From JAAUTS01 sp038250235 (lineage in GTDB: Bacteria; Verrucomicrobiota; Verrucomicrobiia; Methylacidiphilales; JAAUTS01), in assembly GCA_038250235.1 (NCBI GenBank), contig JBBSCO010000003.1, positions 34,816 through 98,815 on the forward strand: 64,000 bases of DNA, written 5' to 3'. The number at the start of each line of letters is the position of its first letter. Positions within the stretch are counted from its first letter, which is position 1. Shown piece by piece: positions 26,089 to 33,611 of the stretch. The position numbers and the translations under genes were made by a program. The notes beneath the pieces were generated by a model. It made no database searches, had not been told where the DNA came from, and worked only from the letters and a program-made list of their open reading frames with translations.

Positions 26089-26751
26089 TTACAAAAACAA
26101 AGAACCCACCGTTTCAAGGCTTAATTCATCCAGACGGCCCACGGCCAGATCCGTTCCGGTAAGCTTGTCTATCGTATGGGTCGTGGCCACTCCGATCACT
26201 TTCATCCCTCCCGCCCTCCCGGCCTCGATACCAACAAAAGCGTCCTCAAACACCACACAGTTCTCAGGCGAACGTCCGGCCAGTGTGGCAGCTTTAAGAA
26301 AAACCTCGGGATCCGGTTTGCCTTTGCTCACATCTTCCGCCGAAACAATCGCCTGAAAATAAGGTTCCATCCCCGTCTTTTCCAGGATTGTCGTGATGTT
26401 CAGTCTCTCGGTGGAAGACCCGATCACACATGGGATACCGGCATCTTTCAGCAGTCGAAGCCATGTGATTACTCCATGAAGGGGTTCCACCCCTTTTTCA
26501 TCCACTAGACCACGGTAAAGCTGTTCTTTTCTACGCGAGATCCGGTCGATTTCAGAGATATCCTGCGTCCAGCCCAGCAATCCGGGAATAATCAGGGCAT
26601 TCTTCATCCCGAAGCCTTTTTTGAAATGATCCGGAGGCAAACGTTTCTTTTCTTCAAGGGCCAGCAGTTCCCACGACTCCTCATGACGCCTGGAAGAGTC
26701 AATAATGACACCATCCCAGTCAAACAGGGCTGCCCATTTTATCGTGCTCAT
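26089..26751 (-). CDS. HAD-superfamily phosphatase, beta-phosphoglucomutase-like
   Basis: A 220-residue HAD hydrolase of subfamily IA. Motif I ALFDWDGVIIDSS supplies the Asp nucleophile and general acid. A four-helix cap follows. Motif II is VIGSSTERLN, motif III is SKGKPDPEVFLKAA, and motif IV is CVVFEDAFVGIEAG. The cap and the DxDGVIIDS motif are closest to beta-phosphoglucomutase and related sugar-phosphate phosphatases. ATG 26751 (MSTIKWAALFDWDG) is the natural start; the longer frame upstream is basic and unlike the family. Divergent from the MBL hydrolase at 26880. Confidence 0.88.
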   Translation of the reverse strand: MSTIKWAALFDWDGVIIDSSRRHEESWELLALEEKKRLPPDHFKKGFGMKNALIIPGLLGWTQDISEIDRISRRKEQLYRGLVDEKGVEPLHGVITWLRLLKDAGIPCVIGSSTERLNITTILEKTGMEPYFQAIVSAEDVSKGKPDPEVFLKAATLAGRSPENCVVFEDAFVGIEAGRAGGMKVIGVATTHTIDKLTGTDLAVGRLDELSLETVGSLFL

Positions 26752-26879
26752 CCCCAGACTCTGGCCGCTGCCAAGCCTCAAGATCAAGTGGAGAAATCGT
26801 CGGGTCAGGATTATCTTGGGCCAATCCAGTCCGCTCCGCACACCTTTGACAACTCCTCCGAATGGTTTATTCTTTCCCC

Positions 26880-27560
26880 ATGAAAGTCATCTTCTACGGG
26901 CATTCCTGTTTTTCCGTCCAGGTCTCGGGCAAGACACTACTTTTTGACCCTTTCATCACCCCGAACAGTCTCGCCTCGCACATCGACATCTCATCCATCC
27001 CAGCCGACGTCATTCTGCTTTCCCATGCCCACTCCGATCATATTCATGATTGCCTCGATATCGCCAAACGCACCAATGCACTGGTGATTGCAAGCTACGA
27101 ACTCTATGTCTGGCTGACCAAAAACGGTATTGCCAATGCCCATCCCCTCAACCCAGGCGGCCAGTTTTCTTTTGATTTCGGTACGGTCAAGGCCGTGGCC
27201 GCTGTCCACTCCAGTTCCTTTCCCGATGGAAGCTACGGAGGCATCGCCTCAGGCTTTGTCATCGAGAGTTCGGAAGGCCGTTTCTATTACTCCGGAGACA
27301 CGGCTCTCACCCACGATATGAAACTGATCTCGGAATCCCGACCCGTCCGCTTTGCAGCCCTGCCCATTGGCGATAACTTTACCATGGGCGCAGTGGACGC
27401 CACAAAGGCGGCGGTCTGGGTCGGCACGAAGAAAGTGCTGGGCCTTCACTACGACACCTTTCCTCCGATCAAACTGGACAAAACAGCGGCACGGGCCAGT
27501 TTTGAACAGTCCGGCATTGAACTTCACCTACCTGCCATCGGGCAGAGCATTGACCTGTGA
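26880..27560 (+). CDS. Metal-dependent hydrolase of the UPF0173 MBL-fold family
   Basis: 226 residues starting MKVIFYGHSCF, the fixed N-terminus of UPF0173 proteins. The metallo-beta-lactamase motif HAHSDH (in ILLSHAHSDHIHD), a second-shell His (VAAVHSS), GDTALTHDM and the C-terminal LGLHYDTFPPI give the full set of metal ligands. The physiological substrate is not established for the family. The stop overlaps the GTG of msrA by 4 bp. Confidence 0.92.
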   Translation: MKVIFYGHSCFSVQVSGKTLLFDPFITPNSLASHIDISSIPADVILLSHAHSDHIHDCLDIAKRTNALVIASYELYVWLTKNGIANAHPLNPGGQFSFDFGTVKAVAAVHSSSFPDGSYGGIASGFVIESSEGRFYYSGDTALTHDMKLISESRPVRFAALPIGDNFTMGAVDATKAAVWVGTKKVLGLHYDTFPPIKLDKTAARASFEQSGIELHLPAIGQSIDL

Positions 27561-28096
27561 GCACACAATCCCCAACCCACACAAACCCACGCCATGCCTA
27601 CCTGGGTGGAGGTTGTTTCTGGTGTACAGAAGCCCAATTCAAACTCCTGCCTGGAGTCCTGTCAGTAGTTTCCGGTTACGCCGGGGGAGAAAAGCCAAAT
27701 CCCACGTATGAAGAGGTCTGTAGCGGCCGCAGCGGCCATGCGGAAATCATCCGGGTGGACTATGATCCCGAAGTGCTGACTTATAAACAAGTACTTGAGA
27801 AATTCTGGGTCACGCACGACCCCACCACCCTGAACCGCCAAGGGAACGATGTCGGAACCCAATACCGTTCGGTCATTTTTCACACCACCGGGGAAGAAAA
27901 AAAACAGGCTGAGGAATCCCTGTCACAGGCACGCCCACATTTCCAGGATCCGATCGTGACAGAAATCAGTCCTCTCCCGGTCTTTTATCCCGCAGAAGCC
28001 TATCACCAGGATTACTTCACCAACAACCCGGGCAACAGCTACTGCGCCTTCGTCGTCCGCCCCAAGGTGGAAAAATTCAAACACTATCTGATCTGA
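27557..28096 (+). CDS. msrA: Peptide-methionine (S)-S-oxide reductase
   Basis: MsrA repairs oxidised methionine. The catalytic GCFWC lies at residues 19-23 (YLGGGCFWCTEAQF), followed by VVSGYAGG, HAEIIRVDYDP, FWVTHDPTTLNRQGNDVGTQYRS and YHQDYF, the full family order. 179 aa is typical. Starts with GTG (27557) in a GTGA overlap with the preceding hydrolase gene. A resolving Cys is present near the C-terminus (NSYCAFVV). Confidence 0.96.
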   Translation: MSTQSPTHTNPRHAYLGGGCFWCTEAQFKLLPGVLSVVSGYAGGEKPNPTYEEVCSGRSGHAEIIRVDYDPEVLTYKQVLEKFWVTHDPTTLNRQGNDVGTQYRSVIFHTTGEEKKQAEESLSQARPHFQDPIVTEISPLPVFYPAEAYHQDYFTNNPGNSYCAFVVRPKVEKFKHYLI

Positions 28097-28098
28097 CT

Positions 28099-28914
28099 TC
28101 AGACCAGCACGATAGTGGGCGTTGCACGGTCAGGATAGGTCCGGTGAATCCGGACATGACTGACACCCATCTCCTGAAATTTTCTCAAGACAGCCGCTTC
28201 GGCCAATTCATGCCGGTTGCAGTCTTCGCTCAGATGACCCAGGAACAGATCCTTCAGGCGCTCAGTCACTATCTGCCCAACAACTTCCGCAGCGGCTTCA
28301 TTGGAAAGATGCCCGTGTCTGGCCAGAATACGCTGCTTGACCGACCATGGCCGCTTGGTGTCCGCTTTTAAAAGTTCCAGATCGTGGTTGGCTTCCAGCA
28401 CCAGAACATCCGCCAGTCTCACCCGCTCAACCACCAGTTTGGTGGCATATCCCAGATCCGTCAAAAAACCCACGGTCCGCAATCCATCCGAAAACGTATA
28501 CCCCACCGGCTCATAGGCATCATGAGGAATCGGAAAAGTCACAACCCGCAGGGAGCCCAGGACAAAAGTGCCGCCCGTTTCAAACAGTTGCCAGTTCGCG
28601 TAGCTTCCGAGATCCTTCTGTAATGAATCAGCAGTCAGTTTGTTAGAATAGACAGGAATGTTCTTGCGCCGGGCCAACACCGGCAGCCCCATCGTGTGGT
28701 CGGAATGCTCATGGGTCAGAAAAACAGCCCGTATCTCTTCCAGACTTCTCCCCAAGGCCTGAAGCCGCTCGCTGATTTTTTTTCCGCTCAAACCCGCATC
28801 CACCAGATAGGCCTCTGCGCCCAGTTCCAGAAGAGCACAGTTCCCACTGCTTCCACTGGCCAGGATCGTCAGACGAAATGCTGTGCTCCCGTCTATTTCC
28901 AATCTTTCATCCAT
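28099..28914 (-). CDS. MBL-fold metallohydrolase of the YycJ/WalJ family
   Basis: 271 residues, with the family start (FRLTILASGSSGNCALLE), metal-binding THEHSDH, PIPHDAYEPVGYTF, GFLTDLGYAT and VLEANHD. WalJ in Firmicutes is linked to cell-wall regulation and DNA exonuclease activity; the reaction here is unknown. The gene converges with msrA with 2 bp between stops. Its ATG has GGAAGGGG about 8 bases upstream. Divergent from rpoN, with 116 bp between the starts. Confidence 0.9.
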   Translation of the reverse strand: MDERLEIDGSTAFRLTILASGSSGNCALLELGAEAYLVDAGLSGKKISERLQALGRSLEEIRAVFLTHEHSDHTMGLPVLARRKNIPVYSNKLTADSLQKDLGSYANWQLFETGGTFVLGSLRVVTFPIPHDAYEPVGYTFSDGLRTVGFLTDLGYATKLVVERVRLADVLVLEANHDLELLKADTKRPWSVKQRILARHGHLSNEAAAEVVGQIVTERLKDLFLGHLSEDCNRHELAEAAVLRKFQEMGVSHVRIHRTYPDRATPTIVLV

Positions 28915-28992
28915 AAGTTCAACCCCTTCCTCTGCTTTTAGACAGTGTCATGGCAGAGCATTCCTCGGCAAAAAATATGGCATAGATCATGC

Positions 28993-29022
28993 TTGTGTTT
29001 ATTTGTCTCCGCCCGCTAAGAT
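28993..29022 (+). promoter_or_regulatory. Possible rpoN promoter
   Basis: TTGTGT at 28993-28998, an 18-base spacer and TAAGAT at 29017-29022. The ATG of rpoN (29031) begins 9 bases after the -10 element and lacks a ribosome site, so this may be another leaderless message. Confidence 0.4.
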
Positions 29023-29030
29023 AGTAGCCG

Positions 29031-30422
29031 ATGGCAGGAATCGGACTACAGCAGAATATCAGCCTCTCACAGACGCTGTCACCCCAAATGCAGCAATCCC
29101 TGCATTTCCTGCAGGCTCCCATCATGGAACTGCGCACCCTGCTTCAGCAGGAAATGGAAACCAACCCTGTCCTGGAAGAAAAAACACCAGAACCCGAACA
29201 GGAGGAAGACGACGATTGGGACGCCGAAGTTGCAGATCTCCAGCAACAGGGCGAGGAATGGAAAGAGTACTTTTCCCAGACCAATCGCAGCGGCATTTCA
29301 AGCGAGGAAGCACAAAAAAAGCGCGACTTTCTTTTTGAATCCCAAATCGAGCAGGAAAGCCTCACCGACCACCTGATCGGTCAACTGCTTTTGGGGACCT
29401 CCTCCGAGGACATGCAGAAGGCTGGCGAAGAAATCATCGGAAACCTGGATGAAGACGGTTTCCTAAAAGCCTCTCTGGAAGAAATCCGGATTGCAACAAG
29501 CCTTTCCGCCCATACCGTCGAGGCCGCGTTGAAGCTGGTTCAAAGTTTCCATCCTCCGGGAATAGCAGCCCTCAACCTGAGCGAAACACTTCTGATCCAA
29601 CTGCAACAGCGGGGGCGGGGAGATGGGCTGGAAGCCCTCCTGGTCAGCGAAGAACTGGATCGCATGGGCCGTAAACGTTACGCGGAGTTGGCCCGGAAAT
29701 ACAAAGTTTCACCCGAGCGTATCACAGAAGCCGCAACCTATATCGGACAGCTTCAACCACGCCCCGGCTCCGCCTACTCCCCCGAACAGACCCAGAATGT
29801 AGTCCAGGCCGAGGCCAGCTTCATCCGCGTCAATGATGAATGGACTGTCAACCTCAATGAAGATCCCGTTCCCCGCCTGAAAATAAGTGACACCTATAAA
29901 GATCTTTTAGGCCAATCCCTTTCCGACAAAAACCTGAAAGAATACCTGAGGGAACGCATCCGGGCAGGGAAGTTCATGATCAAATGCCTGCACCAGCGGC
30001 AACAGACCATTGAAAACATTCTCAAGGAAATCGCCAAACGGCAGACCGAATTTTTGAGCAATGGAATCAGCCTTCTCAAACCCCTGACCATGAGCCAGGT
30101 GGCCGATGCCGTAGGAGTACATGAAACCACGGTCAGCCGGGCGGTTGCCAATAAATACATCCAGACCCCGTGGGGCGTCTTTCCCATGAAATTTTTCTTC
30201 ACTTCAGGCTACAGAACCAGCGAGGGCGAAAGCATGTCGAATACCAGCATCAAGGACGCCATCGGTGAACTGGTCAATCGCGAGGATCAAAGCAAGCCTT
30301 TGTCCGACTCCGAAATCGTGGAAATTCTAAAAGAACGTGGCATCGATTTGGCCCGCCGCACCGTGGCCAAATACAGGGCGGAATTAAACATTCTCCCTTC
30401 AAATCTCCGCCGATGCGGCTGA
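29031..30422 (+). CDS. rpoN: RNA polymerase sigma-54 factor
   Basis: 463 residues. Region I is glutamine-rich (LQQNISLSQTLSPQMQQSLHFLQAP, ELRTLLQQEMETNPVLEE). An acidic region II follows (EPEQEEDDDWDAE), then the core-binding domain, the HTH (LTMSQVADAVGVHETTVSRAVANKYIQTP, matching the -12 recognition part), and a C-terminal RpoN box (ARRTVAKYRAELNILPS) that reads the -24 element. It implies enhancer-dependent promoters in this organism; no sigma-54 activator and no convincing -24/-12 site was found by eye in the window. Confidence 0.97.
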   Translation: MAGIGLQQNISLSQTLSPQMQQSLHFLQAPIMELRTLLQQEMETNPVLEEKTPEPEQEEDDDWDAEVADLQQQGEEWKEYFSQTNRSGISSEEAQKKRDFLFESQIEQESLTDHLIGQLLLGTSSEDMQKAGEEIIGNLDEDGFLKASLEEIRIATSLSAHTVEAALKLVQSFHPPGIAALNLSETLLIQLQQRGRGDGLEALLVSEELDRMGRKRYAELARKYKVSPERITEAATYIGQLQPRPGSAYSPEQTQNVVQAEASFIRVNDEWTVNLNEDPVPRLKISDTYKDLLGQSLSDKNLKEYLRERIRAGKFMIKCLHQRQQTIENILKEIAKRQTEFLSNGISLLKPLTMSQVADAVGVHETTVSRAVANKYIQTPWGVFPMKFFFTSGYRTSEGESMSNTSIKDAIGELVNREDQSKPLSDSEIVEILKERGIDLARRTVAKYRAELNILPSNLRRCG

Positions 30423-31040
30423 AAACGGGTCAGAACCGGCTTTAATCCGGATTAATTGGTGGCCGTGAACGCCTTTTTCAGCTCAATTTCACCCCAGAAT
30501 CTAAAGGCTCTAACAATTTTCAGGGATGCCTGATGCCTCCGTTTCACACATTCCTTGTGCCGGAAGAATCATACGCCCCATTATTTTCACGCTCCCTCGA
30601 CGCGAAAATGTCTGCTCCAGGCACTACCGAAAATCCCGTAAAGCCTGTTTCCATAGGGAACAAAAAAGCAATTCGCGGACGATGAGCTCACTAAAACCAC
30701 CAAATTTTCCGCCGGCGACAAAAAAAGATGAAAAAACTTTCGAAGGGTTTTGCCCCATTTATTATAATTCACCTTCTCATTTCATTACAAGCTCACTCTA
30801 GAGAAGTTGGCCTACTTTCATTGTTGAATTCGTAAATATCATTAGTTTTCATCGCTTAATTTATCCTTCATTTTTTATTAAGCATGTTTCTTGTTCATAT
30901 TTTTGCGTAAAAACTCGGAAACTATTTCGTAAAAAATGTTTGACGCAAATGCAAACTAATCGTAATCACTTGATTGTGATAAACATGAAATGCCAACACC
31001 CTGTGTGTGGTAAATATTTTCGAAAGGGGGTGATTTAATC
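30423..31040. other. 618-bp intergenic region, AT-rich in its right half
   Basis: No full-length gene is seen. From about 30780 the base composition turns markedly AT-rich compared with all neighbours. An inverted repeat ATCAC/GTGAT with a 6-base loop lies near 30965-30980 and may be a regulatory site for the small gene at 31041. TTGACG at 30940-30945 could be a -35 element, but no good -10 follows. A 91-codon ORF at 30526-30801 has no ribosome site or protein-like features and I do not call it. Confidence 0.5.
30728..30835 (+). CDS. Possible 35-residue signal-peptide-like ORF
   Basis: The frame reads MKKLSKGFAPFIIIHLLISLQA and then 13 further residues to a TAA. The N-terminus has the positive start, hydrophobic core and SLQAHS end of a secretion signal. 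No proper ribosome site precedes it, only an A-rich run. It may be a degraded exported-protein gene, a leader peptide, or chance. Confidence 0.25.
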   Translation: MKKLSKGFAPFIIIHLLISLQAHSREVGLLSLLNS

Positions 31041-31121
31041 ATGGCCGTTAAAAAGAAAGCAGTTAAGAAAGCAGTTAAGAAGGCAGCCCCCAAAAAGAAA
31101 GTCGCTAAGAAAAAGAAGTAA
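31041..31121 (+). CDS. 26-residue lysine-rich histone-H1-like peptide
   Basis: The frame ATG..TAA encodes 26 residues, of which 15 are lysine and the rest Ala, Val, Pro and the initial Met, arranged as KKAVKKAVKKAAPKKK. The ribosome site AAGGGGGTGAT ends 6 bases before the ATG and is nearly a perfect match to the 16S tail. A 12-bp perfect terminator hairpin follows 17 bases after the stop. Such composition is that of bacterial H1-like tails (Hc1, AlgP) that bind DNA or RNA through charge. A DNA- or RNA-compacting role is inferred; the peptide is unusually short for it. Confidence 0.75.
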   Translation: MAVKKKAVKKAVKKAAPKKKVAKKKK

Positions 31122-31138
31122 TTAGCGCCACTACCTTT

Positions 31139-31173
31139 GAAGGCGGAGAGTATAACTCTCCGCCTTCTTTTTT
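31139..31173 (+). terminator. Strong rho-independent terminator
   Basis: GAAGGCGGAGAG (31139-31150), loop TATAA, CTCTCCGCCTTC (31156-31167), then six T. A 12-bp perfect stem directly downstream of the lysine-rich peptide gene. Confidence 0.93.
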
Positions 31174-31272
31174 GTATCAAAACACCTGCCAATTTGACGG
31201 GTCTTCAAATTGCAAGTTTTTTCGCTTAAATTCTTGACCCCATCCGCTGTATGTCCTATTGATAGAAGTCCC

Positions 31273-31282
31273 CTATATGTTG
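31273..31282 (+). promoter_or_regulatory. Candidate NrdR box in front of nrdR
   Basis: CTATATGTTG fits the core C-W-ATAT-R-T-W-G of NrdR boxes at every position and ends one base before the nrdR ATG. A poorer copy, CTATTGATAG (8 of 10), lies at 31256-31265. Autoregulation of nrdR through such sites is known in other bacteria. The 17-base spacing between the two differs from the usual paired spacing. TTGACC at 31234 may be the -35 element. Confidence 0.45.
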
Positions 31283-31283
31283 T

Positions 31284-31733
31284 ATGCGCTGCCCCAAGTG
31301 TAATTCGGTCGAAGACCGGGTGATTGACTCCCGCCCCTGGAAAGATGGTGCGGTCATCCGACGACGCCGCGAATGTCTTACCTGCGCCCACCGTTTCACA
31401 ACATATGAACAGATTGAGAGAGAAGATCTCCGCGTGGTTAAGCGCGATGGACGCTACGAACCGTTCGAACGCAAGAAACTTCTTGGTGGCCTGCTCAAAG
31501 CCTGCGAGAAACGTCCGATCAGCCGTGAAGTTATTGAAGAAGCCACAGACCGTGTCATTGATGAACTGGAAAAAAAATTCGAAGGTGAAATTCCCACCAC
31601 TGAAATCGGGGAAGCTTTAATGCGCACTCTCCGCCAACTGGACGAAGTGGCTTACGTGCGCTTCGCCTCCGTTTACCGGAAATTCAAAGACATCAACGAA
31701 TTCGTCAACGAAGTCCAGAACCTGCAACCCTGA
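31284..31733 (+). CDS. nrdR: Transcriptional repressor NrdR
   Basis: NrdR represses ribonucleotide reductase genes when its ATP-cone binds dATP. The 149-residue protein has the N-terminal zinc ribbon (MRCPKCNSVEDRVIDSR, ECLTCAHRFTTYE) and an ATP-cone (VVKRDGRYEPFERKKLLGGLLKACEKRPIS to YVRFASVYRKFKD). No ribosome site precedes the ATG. No nrd genes are in the window. The next gene begins 2 bases after its stop. Confidence 0.97.
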   Translation: MRCPKCNSVEDRVIDSRPWKDGAVIRRRRECLTCAHRFTTYEQIEREDLRVVKRDGRYEPFERKKLLGGLLKACEKRPISREVIEEATDRVIDELEKKFEGEIPTTEIGEALMRTLRQLDEVAYVRFASVYRKFKDINEFVNEVQNLQP

Positions 31734-31734
31734 T

Positions 31735-32286
31735 ATGATCGCCCTACCCCAGGATCTACCTTTGGTCGAATGGCAGAAGCGGCGTAATGTCCCCCTTTCC
31801 GAAGGATGGCTGGCCGAATCCATCCAGACTTCCGCCACCAAAGCGGGCATGGATCACTGGTATTGGACAGACGACGTCGCCAAGGCCATCAGCTATTACC
31901 TGCAATCAGAATTCGACGGAACGCTGATCACACCCGATCAACTACAGATATTGATCAAAAAATCCCTGCGAAGCATCGGGTATCCGGAAATTGCCAAGAC
32001 ACTCACCATCGTGGGCCCCAGAGTCAGCATCCACCTGAACGAGATTGCCTCCCGGTCAAATCACGAACTTATTTTCTTTGGACTGCTTCAGGAAAGGCTG
32101 GATGAGGCGAGGACCGTTCGTGTGCGCGGGATAAAACTCGAAGGTCTCCGCTCCAGCGTGAAAATTCTGGAGAACCGCCCGCGCTGGCAGTCCAGTTGCC
32201 AAAATCTGAGTGACGAAATCGTGAGCTACACCAGGATCCACCTGCAACGCTGGGAAAAGCATCCGGTTGAGCTTTTGATTCAGTAA
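31735..32286 (+). CDS. Hypothetical protein coupled to nrdR, possibly with a divergent ATP-cone
   Basis: 183 residues, soluble. The segment DDVAKAISYYLQSEFDGTLITPDQLQILIKKSLRSIGYPEIAKTL (about 43-88) has the helix order and spacing of an ATP-cone or similar small helical regulatory fold; the C-terminal half (VRVRGIKLEGLRSSVKILENRPRW) is unfamiliar. The ATG follows the nrdR stop by one base, so the products are made from one message and probably work on the same nucleotide-pool process. The ATP-cone idea is inference from pattern only. Stop is 20 bp before the HIT gene. Confidence 0.75.
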   Translation: MIALPQDLPLVEWQKRRNVPLSEGWLAESIQTSATKAGMDHWYWTDDVAKAISYYLQSEFDGTLITPDQLQILIKKSLRSIGYPEIAKTLTIVGPRVSIHLNEIASRSNHELIFFGLLQERLDEARTVRVRGIKLEGLRSSVKILENRPRWQSSCQNLSDEIVSYTRIHLQRWEKHPVELLIQ

Positions 32287-32306
32287 CGTGTTTTTCCACC
32301 CACCTT

Positions 32307-32651
32307 ATGGACAAAACTGTTTTCGAAAAAATCATAGAACGCGAAATACCAGCCAACATTGTGCTGGAAACGGACCGCATCCTGGCCTTTCACGACATCC
32401 AGCCGGAGGCTCCGGTTCACGTGCTCGTCATCCCAAAAAAACATTTCCCCCGTATCGCTGAAGTTCCGACACAGGATTCTCCTTTACTCGGGGAGCTGTT
32501 GATCGGCGCGCAGCAGGTTGCCCAAAAACTGGGTCTGGACAAAACCGGTTACCGTATCGTCATCAACAACGGCCCGGACGGCGGAGAAAGTGTGCCGCAT
32601 CTGCACGTTCATGTTCTGGGAGGCCGGAAGCTGCACTGGCCTCCGGGTTGA
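32307..32651 (+). CDS. HIT family (HINT-like) nucleotide hydrolase
   Basis: A 114-residue histidine-triad protein. It starts FEKIIEREIPANIVLETDRILAFHDI and ends with the triad HLHVHVLGGRKLHWPPG, the exact HINT pattern. Such proteins hydrolyse purine nucleoside phosphoramidates and aminoacyl-AMP. It follows nrdR and its partner on the same strand and ends 11 bp before the opposite-strand tRNA-Leu. Confidence 0.95.
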   Translation: MDKTVFEKIIEREIPANIVLETDRILAFHDIQPEAPVHVLVIPKKHFPRIAEVPTQDSPLLGELLIGAQQVAQKLGLDKTGYRIVINNGPDGGESVPHLHVHVLGGRKLHWPPG

Positions 32652-32662
32652 TTTTGGAGATT

Positions 32663-32747
32663 TACCCGAGGCGGGGGTCGAACCCGCACGCCCCTTTCGA
32701 AGCTCAGGATTTTAAGTCCTGTATGTCTGCCATTCCATCACTCGGGC
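32663..32747 (-). tRNA. tRNA-Leu (anticodon TAA)
   Basis: 85 bases on the minus strand. The acceptor stem GCCCGAG pairs with CTCGGGT (G1-U72 wobble), the anticodon loop is CTTAAAA, a long variable arm is present, and the T arm is GCGGGTTCGACCCCCGC. CCA is not encoded. Confidence 0.96.
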
Positions 32748-33052
32748 GGAAAATAAAAATATAGACCAGAGCAACGGGGAAGGAAAAGGGAATTCCTTTT
32801 TGCTCCACAAATCCACCACCGTGAAGGGATCAATGCTGCGGCAACCCCGCAATATCCGGTTATCAAGATAGCAGTAGCAACCGCCAGGCAGGCCCAGGAG
32901 CTCTTCCATGGCGTTACATCCCTCCAGTGTCTGGCGACTTCCACTTGATCTCTCTGAACGCCACTCACTCCATTTGTGGACGATTAGGGCCTGTTAGCCT
33001 CCAAAATGACCTCGCCCAATTTCGAAAAGGCGTTACATTGAAGGTCTTCGCC
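32748..33052. other. 305-bp gap between tRNA-Leu and the orphan gene
   Basis: The left part should contain the tRNA-Leu promoter (TATATT about 15 bases upstream of the tRNA on the minus strand, without a good -35). The right part holds the lone MITE end at 32987. An open frame runs through from 32927 but has no start signal before 33053. Nothing else seen. Confidence 0.5.
32987..33016 (+). repeat. Lone copy of the MITE terminal repeat
   Basis: GGGCCTGTTAG preceded by TA (32985-32986) repeats the terminus of the element at 13980-14279. After a five-base mismatch the AAAATG of the right-end repeat also recurs. No opposite end is found within the following 650 bp, so this is either a decayed copy or one boundary of a larger lost element. 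Confidence 0.6.
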
Positions 33053-33568
33053 ATGCTTCCGCTTCAAAGCCTTTTCGATAACCGCTCATGGTCACTCCTG
33101 CATGAGTTCGACGAAAAACGGGAGCTTGCCCACGTACTCGATATGAAAACCAAGGTCAGAAAATCCATCTACGTCACAGAGGAGATCATCCGGGGAGCCC
33201 AGCACCGGGGACTCTCGCTCGCCGATTACATCGCCCACCTGCACGCCAACCAGCGCTCGATCCGCGTCGCCTATGTGGCCAGTGTCTATCGGGGGTTTGC
33301 GTTATTGGAAATGGCCCGTGTGCCCGTCGATCCCGCCTACTTCGATCTGGTTTATGGGGTTCTCGGCGACGAGGATGGGACGAACTTCCGTAAACTGGCC
33401 GCCAGTGGCAAGGAACATGCCTTACCCCAGGCTGCTGCGCGGCTGCTGGGAGCGGACACGCGCAGTGCTGCGGTAGAAGCCATTTTCATGGCGGCATCGC
33501 GGGCCAGCGTGATGCATGAAGGCTACATCGAGGCCGCGCGCCTGCTGGAAGCTACTATCTACCGCTAA
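33053..33568 (+). CDS. Orphan hypothetical protein next to a MITE end
   Basis: 171 residues from ATG 33053, which has GAAGG at 8 bases; ATG 33143 (MKTKVRKSIYVTEEIIRGAQ) is the alternative. The protein is soluble and mostly helical, with SLADYIAHLHANQRSIRVAYVASVYRGF in the middle and an alanine-rich C-terminal half (AVEAIFMAASRASVMHEGY). I recognise no family. It lies between tRNA-Leu and thrS, directly downstream of a lone transposon-like end, a context suggesting acquired DNA. Confidence 0.6.
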   Translation: MLPLQSLFDNRSWSLLHEFDEKRELAHVLDMKTKVRKSIYVTEEIIRGAQHRGLSLADYIAHLHANQRSIRVAYVASVYRGFALLEMARVPVDPAYFDLVYGVLGDEDGTNFRKLAASGKEHALPQAAARLLGADTRSAAVEAIFMAASRASVMHEGYIEAARLLEATIYR

Positions 33569-33611
33569 TGCTCTTGCTCTTATTCTGACCCTGCAGAGGG
33601 ACGGCCCGTAT

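Noticed and set aside
30526..30801. 91-codon ORF downstream of rpoN
   Set aside because: No ribosome site, irregular composition and no family features.
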